DNA from: Alphaproteobacteria bacterium
Lineage (GTDB): Bacteria; Pseudomonadota; Alphaproteobacteria; JABAAW01
Length of the DNA: 33,009 nt
Direction of reading: 5' to 3'
Assembly (NCBI GenBank): GCA_014238535.1
Contig: JABAAW010000013.1
Span: 1-33,009, forward strand
The notes beneath the pieces are model-generated. The model did not search any database and was not told where the DNA came from. It worked only from the letters and a program-made list of their open reading frames with translations. Below are positions 7,467 to 15,925 of this stretch, one piece after another; position 1 is the stretch's first letter, and every line of letters begins with the position of its first letter. Position numbers and translations under genes: made by a program.

Positions 7467-8660
7467 ATGCCCCCTTCTCCAGTACACAAGACTAGTTATT
7501 TGCGCTCTCTATGGGCTAGCCGTAAGGGCAGGGGCATCATTTACCAAGTATTGATGTTTTCGTTTGTGACACTGCTGCTTCTGTTGCTTGTTTCAAACGC
7601 TTTTTATAACATGGAGCAACGAGGCTTGAAGGCTGGTTTTGGCTTTCTAGACCGCAGTGCGGGTTTTGGTATTGTTCAGTCGTTGGTCGATTACGATGAG
7701 ACTTCCAGCTATGGTCGCGCCTTTGTTGTCGGTTTGCTGAACACGATTTTAATTGCGAGCATCGGTATTGTTCTTGCGACATTTTTAGGTTTTATGATAG
7801 GCATCATGCGCCTATCGAGTAACTGGTTGGTATCGAAGATAGCGACGGTTTATATTGAAACATTTCGTAACATACCCCTATTGCTACAGATTTTGTTTTG
7901 GTATGTTGCTATTTTGAAGCCTCTTCCTTCGCCGCTTGATCTTTTTGCGAAAGGCGAGAGTTTTTCTTTTTCATTTAACAATCGAGGTTTAGTTTTTGCG
8001 ACTCCTGTTCCGCAGTCGGGATTTTCGTTAGTATTGTGGGCTTTAGCTGTGGGTGTATTGCTATCGGTTGGGTGGTATTTGTATGTTAGTTGGCGTCGGC
8101 GTATCAGTGGTGTTCATCTACCGACGATGCTTCCGTGTTTTGCATTCACGCTTATTCTTCCGGCTATGGTTTTTGTTGCTGTTGGTAGCCCGCTTGAATT
8201 TTCACTACCTGTAATGGCGCGTTTCACCTACGATGGAGGAACGACGATTGTTATCGAGTTTTTTGCGCTTCTTTGGGCGCTAGTTATCTACACCTCTGCC
8301 TTTATAGCCGAGATTGTCCGCGCGGGTATTCAGGGTATTCCGTATGGTCAAAGCGAGGCGGCGTATTCGCTTGGTTTGAAACGAAGTCAGACGCTTAAGC
8401 TTGTTACGATTCCACAAGCGTTGCGGATTATTATACCGCCATTGACGAGTCAGTATTTGAACTTGACGAAGAATTCGAGTTTAGCTGCGGCGATCGCCTA
8501 TCCGGATTTAGTATCGGTTTTTGCAGGCACGGCGTTGAATCAGACTGGTCGCGCGATCGAGATTATGTTTATGACACTTTCGGTTTATCTTACCCTTAGC
8601 CTTATCACCTCGTTTGTTATGAATATTTATCAGAGTCGCATCCGACTGGTTGACCGTTAG
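7467..8660 (+). CDS. aapQ: general L-amino acid ABC transporter permease AapQ
   Basis: AapQ is one of two inner-membrane subunits that form the amino-acid channel. It has 397 residues, a long form typical of AapQ/BztB rather than the roughly 220 residues of HisQ-type permeases. An N-terminal helix (about residues 25-45) is followed by a periplasmic part and then the core permease helices. The EAA loop that contacts the ATPase reads SEAAYSLGLKRSQTLKLVTIPQALRI (given as its landmarks), near residues 293-320. YIETFRNIPLLLQILFWY is a typical polar-amino-acid permease signature. The ribosome site before the ATG is poor. It lies 276 bases after aapJ, behind a hairpin, and 9 bases before aapM. Confidence 0.93.
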   Translation: MPPSPVHKTSYLRSLWASRKGRGIIYQVLMFSFVTLLLLLLVSNAFYNMEQRGLKAGFGFLDRSAGFGIVQSLVDYDETSSYGRAFVVGLLNTILIASIGIVLATFLGFMIGIMRLSSNWLVSKIATVYIETFRNIPLLLQILFWYVAILKPLPSPLDLFAKGESFSFSFNNRGLVFATPVPQSGFSLVLWALAVGVLLSVGWYLYVSWRRRISGVHLPTMLPCFAFTLILPAMVFVAVGSPLEFSLPVMARFTYDGGTTIVIEFFALLWALVIYTSAFIAEIVRAGIQGIPYGQSEAAYSLGLKRSQTLKLVTIPQALRIIIPPLTSQYLNLTKNSSLAAAIAYPDLVSVFAGTALNQTGRAIEIMFMTLSVYLTLSLITSFVMNIYQSRIRLVDR

Positions 8661-8669
8661 AGTTTTGTT

Positions 8670-9755
8670 ATGCAAATGAAGACCTATATTAGAGATTTTT
8701 GCCTATGGTTGAGGCATAATTTGTTTTTCTCTTTCCGCAACGGTATTTTGAGTGTTGCTGCGGCTGTGTTTTTATTTTGGATTATCAGTAGTTTAGTTAA
8801 TTGGTTTTTCCTGGATGCTGTATGGTTTGGCACGATAGAAGATTGCCGCCTTCATCAGGATGGAGCGTGCTGGCCTTTCGTTGGAGTCCGTTTTTCACAA
8901 TTTTTATATGGCTTTTATCCTTCTGCTGAGCGTTGGCGTGTTAACCTTGTACTTGGTATTTTTTTTGGTGCGATAGGACTTTTGGTGTATGAGCGCATGC
9001 CGTATCGTAGCAAGATAGTTATATTCATGCTGTGCGTTTTTCCACTTTTTGCGTGGTTTCTTCTGCGCGGAGGTGTTTTGTGGTTGGCGGATGTTCCGAC
9101 TGGTCGTTGGGGTGGTTTTATGTTGACGCTGGTTTTGGCAAGCGTAAGCATAGTAGCTTCGCTTCCACTTGGTATTTTGCTTGCATTGGGTCGTCGTGCG
9201 AACACGCTTCCCTTTGTCAAGGCATTTTGTGTAGTTTTTATCGAGTTTTGGCGAGGAGTTCCGCTTATCACGGTTTTATTTGCGACGGCGTTTATGTTGC
9301 CGTTGTTTATGCCTGCTTCGGTTAATTTTGATCAATTGCTTCGAGCTATGGTTGGTTTTATATTGTTTTCGTCTGCTTATATGGCGGAGGTTGTTCGCGG
9401 TGGTCTAGAGGGTCTGGACCGTGGTCAGTATGAGGCTTCGGATGCGTTGGGAATGTCCTACTGGCAGAGTCGCAAGCGAGTTATCCTTCCGCAAGCGCTG
9501 AAGATAATGATTCCGGGTATTTTACTTACGATCATTGGTCTTTTTAAGGACACGACTTTAGTTTTGATTATAGGTTTGCTGGACTTTTTAGGAATGATAC
9601 AGGCGGGAATAGCGGATCCGCGTTGGGGTTCTCCTAATGTTCCATTTACGGGTTATGCATTTGCGGCGTTGGTGTATTTTTGTTTTTGCTACAGTATGTC
9701 TGTTTATGCTCGTTATATCGAGAAGAAGTACAGCGAAGGTCGAGATCGTCGTTAG
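8670..9755 (+). CDS. aapM: general L-amino acid ABC transporter permease AapM
   Basis: AapM is the second channel subunit and pairs with AapQ. The 361-residue protein starts with a cytoplasmic basic stretch and a helix (about residues 24-48), then a periplasmic segment with DGACWPFVGVRF, seen in AapM/BztC proteins. The conserved core includes FIEFWRGVPLITVLF and the ATPase-docking EAA loop YEASDALGMSYWQSRK near residue 252-267, followed by GLFKDTTLV. The ATG lies nine bases after the aapQ stop with no obvious ribosome site, so it probably depends on translational coupling. A 98-base gap separates it from aapP. Confidence 0.93.
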   Translation: MQMKTYIRDFCLWLRHNLFFSFRNGILSVAAAVFLFWIISSLVNWFFLDAVWFGTIEDCRLHQDGACWPFVGVRFSQFLYGFYPSAERWRVNLVLGIFFGAIGLLVYERMPYRSKIVIFMLCVFPLFAWFLLRGGVLWLADVPTGRWGGFMLTLVLASVSIVASLPLGILLALGRRANTLPFVKAFCVVFIEFWRGVPLITVLFATAFMLPLFMPASVNFDQLLRAMVGFILFSSAYMAEVVRGGLEGLDRGQYEASDALGMSYWQSRKRVILPQALKIMIPGILLTIIGLFKDTTLVLIIGLLDFLGMIQAGIADPRWGSPNVPFTGYAFAALVYFCFCYSMSVYARYIEKKYSEGRDRR

Positions 9756-9757
9756 GT

Positions 9758-9835
9758 ATGTTTATTATTAATGAACGAAAAGAAAGAGAAACGGCCGAAA
9801 GGAAGCGCGCTTGCGTTTTCTGTGTGGCGGTTTAA
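9758..9835 (+). CDS. possible 25-codon ORF between aapM and aapP
   Basis: The ORF starts two bases after the aapM stop. It begins MFIINERK, is charged in its first half, has two Cys (CVFC) and ends with TAA 18 bases before aapP. The TTAGG preceding its ATG is too close to be a good ribosome site. The opening resembles the MIIIND of the aapJ leader, which could be chance. It may simply be an untranslated spacer; evidence is thin. Confidence 0.2.
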   Translation: MFIINERKERETAERKRACVFCVAV

Positions 9836-9853
9836 CCAATAGGAGCGAGTAGT

Positions 9854-10603
9854 ATGGTGTCAGAGAAAGGAGAGACGGTTGTTGAGATTTCGCACTTGGA
9901 GAAGCGATTTGGAAGTTTTACTGCGTTGCGCGATGTGTCGTTGCGTGTAGGTAAGGGAGAGCGCATAGTTATATGTGGTCCATCTGGTTCTGGCAAGTCC
10001 ACTTTGATTCGCTGTATTAATCGTCTAGAGGTTCCGGACAAGGGTCGTATTGTTGTTGATGGGGTTGAGTTAACGGACGATGTTAAGGCTATTGAGGGTA
10101 TTCGTCGGAATGTTGGTATGGTTTTTCAGCAGTTTAATCTATTTCCGCACCTGACTGTTCTTGAGAATTGCACTCTGGCGCAGATATGGGTTGCGAAGAA
10201 ATCGCAAGCTGCTGCGGATAAGACGGCGGAGCACTACTTGGAACGCGTTCATATTCCTGAGCAGAAGCACAAGTATCCTGGTCAGCTTTCTGGTGGTCAG
10301 CAGCAGCGAGTTGCTATTGCGCGAGCCTTATGCATGGAACCGAAGGTAATGCTTTACGACGAGCCGACATCTGCATTGGACCCTGAGATGATAGCGGAGG
10401 TATTGGATGTTATGGTAGAATTTGCGGATACGATGACGACGGTATGCGTTACGCACGAGATGGGCTTTGCGCGCAAGGTAGCCGATTGCATGATATTTAT
10501 GGATGCTGGTCAGATTGTCGAAGCGAGCGATCCGAAGACTTTTTTCACGAATCCTAAGAGCGAGCGCACGAAGTTATTTTTAAGCCAGATACTAGAACAC
10601 TAG
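9854..10603 (+). CDS. aapP: general L-amino acid ABC transporter ATP-binding protein
   Basis: AapP hydrolyses ATP to drive uptake through AapQM. The 249-residue product shows all ABC motifs: Walker A GPSGSGKST from Gly42, a Q-loop in MVFQQFNLFPHLTVLEN, signature LSGGQQQR near residue 142, Walker B VMLYDEPTSALDP, and the switch His in VCVTHEMGFA. The sequence is of the polar-amino-acid type (GlnQ/HisP). The ATG at 9854 has AGGAG 8 bases upstream. It closes the aap operon; a hairpin lies about 100 bases downstream. Confidence 0.96.
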   Translation: MVSEKGETVVEISHLEKRFGSFTALRDVSLRVGKGERIVICGPSGSGKSTLIRCINRLEVPDKGRIVVDGVELTDDVKAIEGIRRNVGMVFQQFNLFPHLTVLENCTLAQIWVAKKSQAAADKTAEHYLERVHIPEQKHKYPGQLSGGQQQRVAIARALCMEPKVMLYDEPTSALDPEMIAEVLDVMVEFADTMTTVCVTHEMGFARKVADCMIFMDAGQIVEASDPKTFFTNPKSERTKLFLSQILEH

Positions 10604-10706
10604 TTTTTGTTTTTTGAAAGGCTACTATTTGCCTTTATGAGTTGGATGAGAGGCTGATTGAAACTCTCTGATTTGATGAATGCTTGCTTATCTTATATTA
10701 ACTTTT

Positions 10707-10735
10707 CTGGATCGCCTGCGTTGCAGGCGATCCAG
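10707..10735. terminator. hairpin between convergent aapP and the FecR gene
   Basis: A perfect 13-base inverted repeat (10707-10719 with 10723-10735) around a 3-base loop. It sits 103 bases after aapP and 35 bases beyond the end of the opposite gene, so it can serve both. Neither side has a long T-run, so termination efficiency is uncertain. Confidence 0.55.
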
Positions 10736-10770
10736 GTTGCTAGTTTATTGTACTTTTATGAGTAGTCGGT

Positions 10771-12549
10771 TCAGCTAGTTTCTGTATATGTAAATTCTCC
10801 TACTCCTCTTGCGTCGCTGGTTATTGAGTAGCTATTAGGATAGGCTCCCTCACCTGCTTGTCCGTTAGGATAATAATCGTGGAGGATAATATGGAATACT
10901 TGATCCTGTTGTGTATATCGGTTTACTGAGTTTATCTCCATTAGGATGTCATTCTTGATAGATGCATCAGGTCCGAACTCTGATATGACGCCTATCCCAA
11001 TGTCACTAGCAACTAGCTGATCATCGTTGAAGTTGAAGGTGTCTCTGCCGTTGGGGTAGTCGAAGGCCTTGTTAGCTACGTCGAACGCCCCTCTGATAAA
11101 GTTGATTCTGATGTTTTCGGCACCTGTAAAGAATAACCCGTTTCCAAAGTCGCCGTGTTCGATTATGACTTGTACTTTTCCATTAAGTTTGTTCAGTTCT
11201 ATTCCGAATGTTGCGCCGTTTGCACCGATAGTATCGTCATGACTATTGCTTACGAGGATGATTTTTCCCGCAGAGAGCAGGTCGTCTGCTCCGAGAGCAC
11301 TATCATCACCGAGTTGGTATTTTATTGTAGCGGAGCGTTGAATGATTCGTCCTGCCTGTAGTTGTGCTATTTCAGACAACACTGCTTCGCCTAGAGCCTC
11401 TATGTCATCGTTACTATCTAGATTGAATTCGATACTTGCGATTGCTAATGCGCGAGCATCTTTGATGGCTTCTGCGATGGGGATCGGTGGCAATTGTAGA
11501 AAGCTATCTTCAATGCCTGCACCTATCTCACTGGGAAGGCTTGGTCGTTGGTTGTTATTGAAGGTTCCATCGTTTTGAATTCCTGCTTCTGGCTGCTGCA
11601 CGAAATTAGAGATATCTACTATGGAGTCGAAGATATCGTAATTTTTCGCTACGCGTTCTGGTGACAGAGTAGTTTCTTTGATGGTGTTTCCGCCATTAGA
11701 GATTTGCAGTGTCTCGAATCCTTGGTTTAGCTCGAACTGCTCTCCGGCGAGATTTTCGTATATGACCCTACCCTCCAAGACGGTTACGGATGCGGTTGCA
11801 CTATCGGCATCGACTTCGCCGACGACTTTGGTTCCGCGAATTCCGATTTCTCCGATAGGTGTGCGTAGTTGCACATTGCTAGGATCGTTTTTAGCGACCA
11901 ACCCGCTTGCGTATGAGAACGCTCCGCGCAGTATTGAAATGATTTGTAATCCGACGGAGTTAGCGGCATCGTATGAGAACTCGTCGAGCGAGACTCTAGC
12001 TTGAGCGCCTAGTTGGAATTGAGTTCCGTCTGCGAATATGATTTCGAGTTTTCCGTCTTCTGAAGTTGAAACTTGGTCGCCGGTTAAGAATATATCGCCT
12101 CTTTGCAAGGTTATTGCTTTTCCGTTGCGAATGACGAGCACGGTTCCTTGCAAACTTTCGACGATTGCGATTGCATCATCGTCTAGCGCGTTGGTTTTGC
12201 TATCGAGTAAACGTTCTAGCAATGAGGATGCGTAGTATTCGTTGCCTTGTTGCTCGTTGAAGAATGCCTTGACTATTTGCGGTGGTATTACTCCTCCGTC
12301 CATAGTTTTCAGTACGGGATAATTAGCGTGTGCGAAGTAGTTTTTGACTACTACGGTATTATCTCCGACTTGCATTACTAGGTCTTGCCCGTCGCGTGAG
12401 TATTCTGCAGCAGCTGCGAATGCCATCGTAGGGATGGCAGCGTCGAGATTTTCACTGCTCAAGATTCTTGTTTCAAGGTCTTGCTGTTGCGTGCTTTCGA
12501 ATTTATAGAGGTTTTGTTCGAAGTTTTTAGTTGTTTGCTCTTGATGCAT
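10771..12549 (-). CDS. FecR-domain protein, probably surface-associated or secreted
   Basis: A 592-residue acidic protein with no signal peptide. After an N-terminal region of unknown type (1-125), residues about 128-246 form a FecR-like beta domain: ESLQGTVLVIRNGKAITL, GDIFLTGDQVSTSEDGKLEI, FADGTQFQLG and TPIGEIGIRGTKVVGEV. In bacteria this module occurs in iron-sensor anti-sigma factors, where it is periplasmic and tethered, and near the N-terminus of large type I-secreted adhesins. Here there is no membrane helix and no sigma-factor gene nearby, so the second type fits better. The C-terminal third contains FNFNDDQL and other Asp/Asn-rich beta motifs but no RTX repeats. The ATG at 12549 is preferred; an in-frame GTG lies at 12558. 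It appears monocistronic. The specific function is unknown. Confidence 0.7.
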   Translation of the reverse strand: MHQEQTTKNFEQNLYKFESTQQQDLETRILSSENLDAAIPTMAFAAAAEYSRDGQDLVMQVGDNTVVVKNYFAHANYPVLKTMDGGVIPPQIVKAFFNEQQGNEYYASSLLERLLDSKTNALDDDAIAIVESLQGTVLVIRNGKAITLQRGDIFLTGDQVSTSEDGKLEIIFADGTQFQLGAQARVSLDEFSYDAANSVGLQIISILRGAFSYASGLVAKNDPSNVQLRTPIGEIGIRGTKVVGEVDADSATASVTVLEGRVIYENLAGEQFELNQGFETLQISNGGNTIKETTLSPERVAKNYDIFDSIVDISNFVQQPEAGIQNDGTFNNNQRPSLPSEIGAGIEDSFLQLPPIPIAEAIKDARALAIASIEFNLDSNDDIEALGEAVLSEIAQLQAGRIIQRSATIKYQLGDDSALGADDLLSAGKIILVSNSHDDTIGANGATFGIELNKLNGKVQVIIEHGDFGNGLFFTGAENIRINFIRGAFDVANKAFDYPNGRDTFNFNDDQLVASDIGIGVISEFGPDASIKNDILMEINSVNRYTQQDQVFHIILHDYYPNGQAGEGAYPNSYSITSDARGVGEFTYTETS

Positions 12550-12620
12550 TTTACTCACTCGTTTTTTCAGCGTGTGTAATTAATTTTCACGCCGATCAGT
12601 TAACATTCTCCCCTATAGAT

Positions 12621-12645
12621 AATTTTTCAGTTTGTATGAAAAATT
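12621..12645 (-). terminator. AT-rich hairpin between lysA and the FecR gene
   Basis: A 9-base inverted repeat (12621-12629 with 12637-12645) with a 7-base loop, 145 bases after the lysA stop. The stem is nearly all A/T and lacks a T-run on the - strand, so it is at best a weak terminator. Confidence 0.25.
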
Positions 12646-12789
12646 TTCTGTACCCTTTTATCTTCCTGCTACTTTATTTCACGGAATGTTTGATTGTTGC
12701 TTATAGCGTTTATATTGTCCAATCACTTTTTAGTTACCGAGTTGAGTTATTATCGGCTGATGATTGCGTGTGCTTCTGCTATGTATTTA

Positions 12790-14157
12790 TTAGAATTTGT
12801 GTATTTTTGTAGCGGCTTTGTTTTCTGCCTTGATTTCGTTTGCGATGCTTCCTCTATTGCGTAGAAGTTGTATGGAATTGCTTTGCGAATTTTCTTCACT
12901 TATTTTAGAGATTATAATTTCTGCTGGCGTAGGTCGAGCATTGTAGCTGCTTGTCATAACAGCGCCGTATGCGCCGGCGCAGGTAAGAGCGAGCAAGTCG
13001 CCATTTTTGGTTTCTGTTAGTTCTTTTTGTATTCCGAAAGTATCGCTACTTTCGCACACTGGTCCGACTGCCCATATATTTTGGGTGAATTTTGTTTCGT
13101 TTTGTTTTTTGTTATTTTTTGTAATGGGTATTATCCTATGCGTTGCGTCGTATAGAGCGGTACGCAAGAAGTCGTTCATGCCGATGTCTATCACGACGCA
13201 TATTTTGTCATCGATGGATTTTGTTGTGATTGCTCTGCATAGTAGCAAGCCTGCGCTAGCGGCGATGGATCTACCGGGCTCGACTAGTACGCGAATTTTT
13301 TTATTTTGCAGTTTCAGATATTTTTGTGCGTTTTGAGCGTATATTTCTGGCGTTGGAGTTGTTTGTCCGCGCTCGTCGATTCCCAAGCCTCCGCCGAGAT
13401 CGATTCTTTTTAGTTGCACTCCGTTATTTTTTAGGAATTCGCACCATTCGGCGATGACTCTGAAGCAATCTTGGAAGGGCTTTATTTTTGTTATTTGCGA
13501 TCCGATATGGACTGCGACGCCGTCGAATTGTATAGCTTCGAATTTTTGTAGGTATAGTTTACGGGCTACGGCTGGCTCGATTCCGAACTTGTCTTTTTTG
13601 CGTCCGGTTGAGATTTTGTTATGCGTATCGGCGTTGATGTTTGGCACGATACGCAAGGACACGTTTGCGATAGCGCCGATACTTTTAGCGATTGAGTTCA
13701 AGCGCATGAGTTCGTCTTCGGCTTCGACATTGAAGTGCGTTACACCTTGTTCGAGTGCGTTTTTCATTTCGCTATTGCTTTTCCCGCATCCTGAGAAGAT
13801 TATTTTTTGCGGAGGTATTTCTGCTGCGAGAGCTCGTAGCAATTCACCTTCCGAGACGACATCTGCGCTACAGGGGATATTGCCGTGCTTGGAATGTGCC
13901 AATGAGCGTAGTATTCCAATTCGGTCGTTAGCCTTTACGGCGTATGCGACTTCGCCGTATTCGCCGAAATTATTGCGCATTGCTTGCCACCAAGCGTGCG
14001 CGTTATTTTGCAGAATATTTTCGGAGTATATGTATAGAGGCGTTGAGAATTTCTGCGCTAGTTCTGCTAGCGACTGTCCGTCGAAGCATAGTTTGTTGTC
14101 ATGATATGCTAAGCCTATGGGCAGTGCTGTGCTTGCTGTGTTGATTGGCTTATGCAT
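12790..14157 (-). CDS. lysA: diaminopimelate decarboxylase
   Basis: LysA removes CO2 from meso-diaminopimelate to give L-lysine, using pyridoxal phosphate. The cofactor Lys is Lys75 in YAVKAN. Other family elements are HIGSQI, the phosphate-binding GGGLGI, VEPGRSIAASAG, the substrate-binding CESSDTF and GAYGAVMTSSYNARP. The length of 455 residues exceeds the usual 415-430, mainly through a Lys/Asn-rich insertion near residue 350 (TKNNKKQNETK) and a C-terminal tail. It starts at ATG 15 bases after the small lipoprotein gene and is the last gene of the argH-lipoprotein-lysA group, a common order in Alphaproteobacteria. Lys, Asn, Gln and Ile are frequent, consistent with the window's strand composition bias. 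Confidence 0.96.
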   Translation of the reverse strand: MHKPINTASTALPIGLAYHDNKLCFDGQSLAELAQKFSTPLYIYSENILQNNAHAWWQAMRNNFGEYGEVAYAVKANDRIGILRSLAHSKHGNIPCSADVVSEGELLRALAAEIPPQKIIFSGCGKSNSEMKNALEQGVTHFNVEAEDELMRLNSIAKSIGAIANVSLRIVPNINADTHNKISTGRKKDKFGIEPAVARKLYLQKFEAIQFDGVAVHIGSQITKIKPFQDCFRVIAEWCEFLKNNGVQLKRIDLGGGLGIDERGQTTPTPEIYAQNAQKYLKLQNKKIRVLVEPGRSIAASAGLLLCRAITTKSIDDKICVVIDIGMNDFLRTALYDATHRIIPITKNNKKQNETKFTQNIWAVGPVCESSDTFGIQKELTETKNGDLLALTCAGAYGAVMTSSYNARPTPAEIIISKISEENSQSNSIQLLRNRGSIANEIKAENKAATKIHKF

Positions 14158-14172
14158 TTGTGCGGCTATTTA

Positions 14173-14427
14173 TTAGCGCGGAGGGTATTGATTATTTTCG
14201 GTGTTTTGTCTGGGTTGCGGGTCTTTGCGGATACCGCATGCGCTTAATTGCAGTGATGATACCAGTATGCATGCTAGGCTTAACCCTATGACTACTACTC
14301 GCTGCCATGCGTTGCTGCTTGTTGCTAGCTTTATGTATATTTTTTTAAATGATTTTTCCACTAGGTTATAGTTTTTGTTGATTACTGGATGTGTTTGTAA
14401 TTGTATTGGCAGTTGGAATGGTTGCAA
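14173..14427 (-). CDS. small LptM-like lipoprotein
   Basis: An 84-residue frame with a hydrophobic segment VVVIGLSLACILVSS followed by the lipobox LSAC-G, so the mature lipoprotein is only about 22 residues (CGIRKDPQP...). Small lipoproteins opening CG-x-K/R sit between argH and lysA in many Alphaproteobacteria and belong to the YifL/LptM family. In E. coli LptM assists maturation of the LPS translocon LptD. The start is uncertain: TTG at 14427 gives a 40-residue N-region, which is long for a signal peptide; GTG at 14361 gives a shorter one. Neither has a ribosome site. The frame is continuous with argH apart from the argH TAG stop. Confidence 0.7.
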   Translation of the reverse strand: MQPFQLPIQLQTHPVINKNYNLVEKSFKKIYIKLATSSNAWQRVVVIGLSLACILVSSLQLSACGIRKDPQPRQNTENNQYPPR

Positions 14428-14439
14428 GCTTAGTAGCGT

Positions 14440-15882
14440 CTAGTTATTTTTCAAGCGTTTGATTTGTTCTGCGACTCGCACTGGTGCGCTAGCGCCAAGT
14501 GCATTGCGCCTTGCGAGTGACTGCTCGACGGTTAGGCTATCGAGAGCTTTTTGCGTTATGAGTGGGGAGATTTTTTGCGCTTGTGCTAGCGGTAGTTCTT
14601 TTAGCGCGCTGCACTTGCAGACTTCGGCTTGCTTGACGATTTTTCCGGTTATTTCGTGCGCCTGCCGAAAAGGCATATTGAGTTTTTGCACCAACCAATC
14701 GGCTAGATCGGTTGCTTCTGGGAATCCGCTATTTAGAGCGTCGCGTAGTTTTTTTCTGTTAGGCTTTAGGCCATTGATTGTTGCGGACAATGCATTCAGA
14801 GCCAAGATTATTTGGTCGAAGCTATCGAACATGGCGGCTTTGTCTTCCTGCATATCTTTAGCGTATGCGAGAGGCAAGGCTTTCATTACGCAAAGTATGG
14901 TAATGAGGTTTCCGTATAATTTTGCGGCTTTTGCTCGCACGAGTTCTGCCCCGTCGGGGTTTTGTTTTTGTGGCATTAGTGAGGAGCCTGTGCTTGTTTC
15001 GTGGCTTAGTTTCACGAAATTGAATGGAGTAGAAGCCCATAGAATGATGTCTTCTGCGAGTCTGGATAGATGAGTTGCGAGAATAGCGAGGTTAGCGATG
15101 AACTCGATGATGAAGTCTCTTGCGGACACGGCGTCGATGGAGTTTTCCATAGCTTTTATGAATCCTAATTTTTTTGCGAGCCTATTTCTATCGATAGGCA
15201 ATGCGCTCCCTGCGAGTGCGCCGGCGCCAAGAGGGGATTGCTCGTTTCTTTTCACGGCGTCGAGCAACCTCTCGCGATCTCTTTGTAGCATTTCGTGGTA
15301 TGCGAGACAGTGATGCGCGAATGTTATCGGTTGCGCGCTTTGCAAATGAGTGAATCCTGGCATTATCCAATCGATGGTATTTTCAGCTTTCAAGAGAAGG
15401 CTACTTTGCAAGTTTGTGATTTCTTTTTCTACATTTTTTGTAGCCGCCCGCATCCACAGCCGCATATCGGTAGCGACTTGGTCGTTTCTGCTGCGCCCTG
15501 TATGTAGCCTTTCGCCATCTTGCCCGATTATCGATGTTAGCCTTGCCTCGATGTTCATGTGAATATCTTCGAGACTTTCGTCGAACGGGAATTGCCCGTT
15601 TTGTATTTCATCTTGGATTTGCTGCAAGCCTTCAGTTATGCTTTTCGCTTGTTTAGCGTTCAGCACCTGCGAGTTTTTAAGTTCTTCTGCGTATGCGATA
15701 GAGCCGAAGATGTCCTCTTGGTATAGCCTGCGATCTATCGTCAGCGATAGGTTTATTGCGCGAGTAGCCTCTTCGGTTGAGGTATCGAATCGCCCACTCC
15801 ACATTCCTTTTGTTTTTTTTGTATTTTGCGTTTTTATATCGGGCTGCTTTTTGTTACGCGCGTTATTTTTATCGTTTGGCAC
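14440..15882 (-). CDS. argH: argininosuccinate lyase
   Basis: ArgH splits argininosuccinate into arginine and fumarate, the last step of arginine synthesis. The 480-residue product shows MWSGRF near the N-terminus, DIHMNIEARL, HTGRSRNDQVATDMRLW, the TGSSLMPQKQNPDGAELVRAK region carrying the fumarase/aspartase-superfamily signature, and the C-terminal ASAPVRVAEQI. Start is GTG at 15882, giving a 25-residue Lys/Asn-rich N-terminal extension before MWSGRF; an ATG at that Met is the alternative. It lies 43 bases after the unknown 536-residue gene and is followed by the small lipoprotein gene and lysA, so these four are probably cotranscribed. Confidence 0.96.
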   Translation of the reverse strand: MPNDKNNARNKKQPDIKTQNTKKTKGMWSGRFDTSTEEATRAINLSLTIDRRLYQEDIFGSIAYAEELKNSQVLNAKQAKSITEGLQQIQDEIQNGQFPFDESLEDIHMNIEARLTSIIGQDGERLHTGRSRNDQVATDMRLWMRAATKNVEKEITNLQSSLLLKAENTIDWIMPGFTHLQSAQPITFAHHCLAYHEMLQRDRERLLDAVKRNEQSPLGAGALAGSALPIDRNRLAKKLGFIKAMENSIDAVSARDFIIEFIANLAILATHLSRLAEDIILWASTPFNFVKLSHETSTGSSLMPQKQNPDGAELVRAKAAKLYGNLITILCVMKALPLAYAKDMQEDKAAMFDSFDQIILALNALSATINGLKPNRKKLRDALNSGFPEATDLADWLVQKLNMPFRQAHEITGKIVKQAEVCKCSALKELPLAQAQKISPLITQKALDSLTVEQSLARRNALGASAPVRVAEQIKRLKNN

Positions 15883-15925
15883 GATTGACTATAGATTATT
15901 TGCGGATATGGATTATATATTTATT

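Noticed and set aside
12531-12812. A 93-codon + strand frame rich in Phe, Leu and Cys between the FecR gene and lysA
   Set aside because: It overlaps the ends of two well-supported opposite genes, has no ribosome site, and its composition is what T-rich DNA gives by chance.
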